Source: Sulfolobaceae archaeon
GTDB taxonomy: Archaea > Thermoproteota > Thermoprotei_A > Sulfolobales > Sulfolobaceae
Length of the DNA: 8,772 nucleotides
Reading direction: 5' to 3'
Assembly: GCA_028277025.1 (NCBI GenBank)
Contig: JAPYVG010000063.1
Location: 1 to 8,772, forward strand
Shown: positions 8,482-8,772 of the stretch, one piece after another
How the letters are laid out: every line of letters starts with the position of its first letter
How positions within the stretch are numbered: the stretch's first letter is position 1
Program-made: the position numbers and the translations under genes
Notes under the pieces: model-generated
What the model saw: only the letters and a program-made list of their open reading frames with translations
Database searches by the model: none
Told to the model about the DNA's origin: nothing

Positions 8482-8772
8482 AATGAGCGCTTCAGGGATT
8501 TTTCAGCATTTACAGTTAGGCTGAATAATGAACCGGATTTATACGCTATGGCAGGAAGGTTAGCCGGACTTGGATATTCAGTCTGCAAGATAAGATTAAG
8601 CGGTGCTACTGGATACGTTATAATAACCGCTGGAAGACGGCAGTTTTGCTAAGAAGAACTTTGCTGACATATATTATCAACTAAGGACTTTTACTGTCGT
8701 ATCTCATGAGTTCGGAAACTTTCAGTTGTCTGCGGGAGAGTTAGTTAGAGCCTTAAGAGAGAGTGGAAATAT
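8474..8772 (+). pseudogene. Unknown protein, frameshifted twice, partial at window edge
   Basis: The gene starts MSEMSASGI at an ATG that overlaps the Rieske stop by 8 nt. The first frame ends after 16 codons. If one T is added to the T5 run at 8500-8504 the reading continues FSAFTVRLNNEPDLYAMAGR and LAGLGYSVCKIRLSGATGYV. At about 8635 one extra A (GGAAGACGG) breaks it again. Without it the reading goes on as DGSFAKKNFADIYYQLRTFT and reaches the window end open. The composite sequence is even and looks like a real globular protein of mixed alpha/beta type with no membrane segment. I do not recognise the family. Its coupling to the hydrogenase and Rieske genes suggests a hydrogenase accessory role, which is inference only. 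Both breaks are in short homopolymers and could be sequencing errors. Confidence 0.6.

Noticed and set aside
8490..8645. Programmed frameshifting in the last gene
   Set aside because: Two shifts of opposite sign at unrelated short runs, with no stimulatory structure seen. Sequencing error or decay is simpler.

Overview
The window looks like a piece of a thermoacidophilic crenarchaeal genome, most likely Sulfolobales. The DNA is AT-rich, several starts follow GGTG-type Shine-Dalgarno motifs, and others sit about 25 nt below TATA-like boxes and are probably leaderless. The hydrogenase accessory set is of archaeal type: a HypB of the Mrp/MinD ATPase kind next to a long-insert HypA. The order is inferred from protein recognition alone; no database was searched.

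Layout. Positions 1-2573 (minus strand) hold the end of a maturation operon: a HypC remnant, a complete HypF, then a hydrogenase maturation protease that overlaps hypF by 4 nt, carries an in-frame TAA at codon 23 and runs off the window. Positions 2565-3070 (plus strand) hold a decayed fragment of an iron-sulfur protein resembling HdrD/GlpC or the Isp2 of Sulfolobales hydrogenase operons. Positions 3173-6639 (minus strand) hold an apparently intact module, hypA-hypB-hynS-hynL, for a compact [NiFe] hydrogenase. It is interrupted by a GC-rich, heavily base-paired non-coding block at about 5228-5458. Positions 6688-6879 (plus strand) hold what looks like the C-terminal end of the same Isp2-like protein. 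Positions 6933-8772 (plus strand) hold a second hydrogenase locus: a large-subunit pseudogene, an intact Rieske ferredoxin-like gene and a frameshifted unknown gene cut by the window edge.

How the genes fit together. HypA and HypB deliver nickel. HypF starts the carbamoyl/cyanide ligand synthesis, HypC chaperones the Fe(CN)2CO unit, and the protease clips the large subunit after the last metal-binding motif. Both large subunits here still carry a C-terminal extension after DPCxxCxxH, so both would need such a protease. HypD and HypE are not in the window.

The main puzzle is a patchwork of intact and broken genes. The hydrogenase subunits, hypA, hypB, hypF and the Rieske gene are open. The protease, hypC, the Isp2-like gene, the second large subunit and the last gene are broken. 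The small indels in the last two all fall in short homopolymers and could be sequencing errors. The hypC truncation, the split Isp2-like gene and the roughly 200-residue deletion in the second large subunit cannot be explained that way; they are real rearrangements or assembly chimeras.
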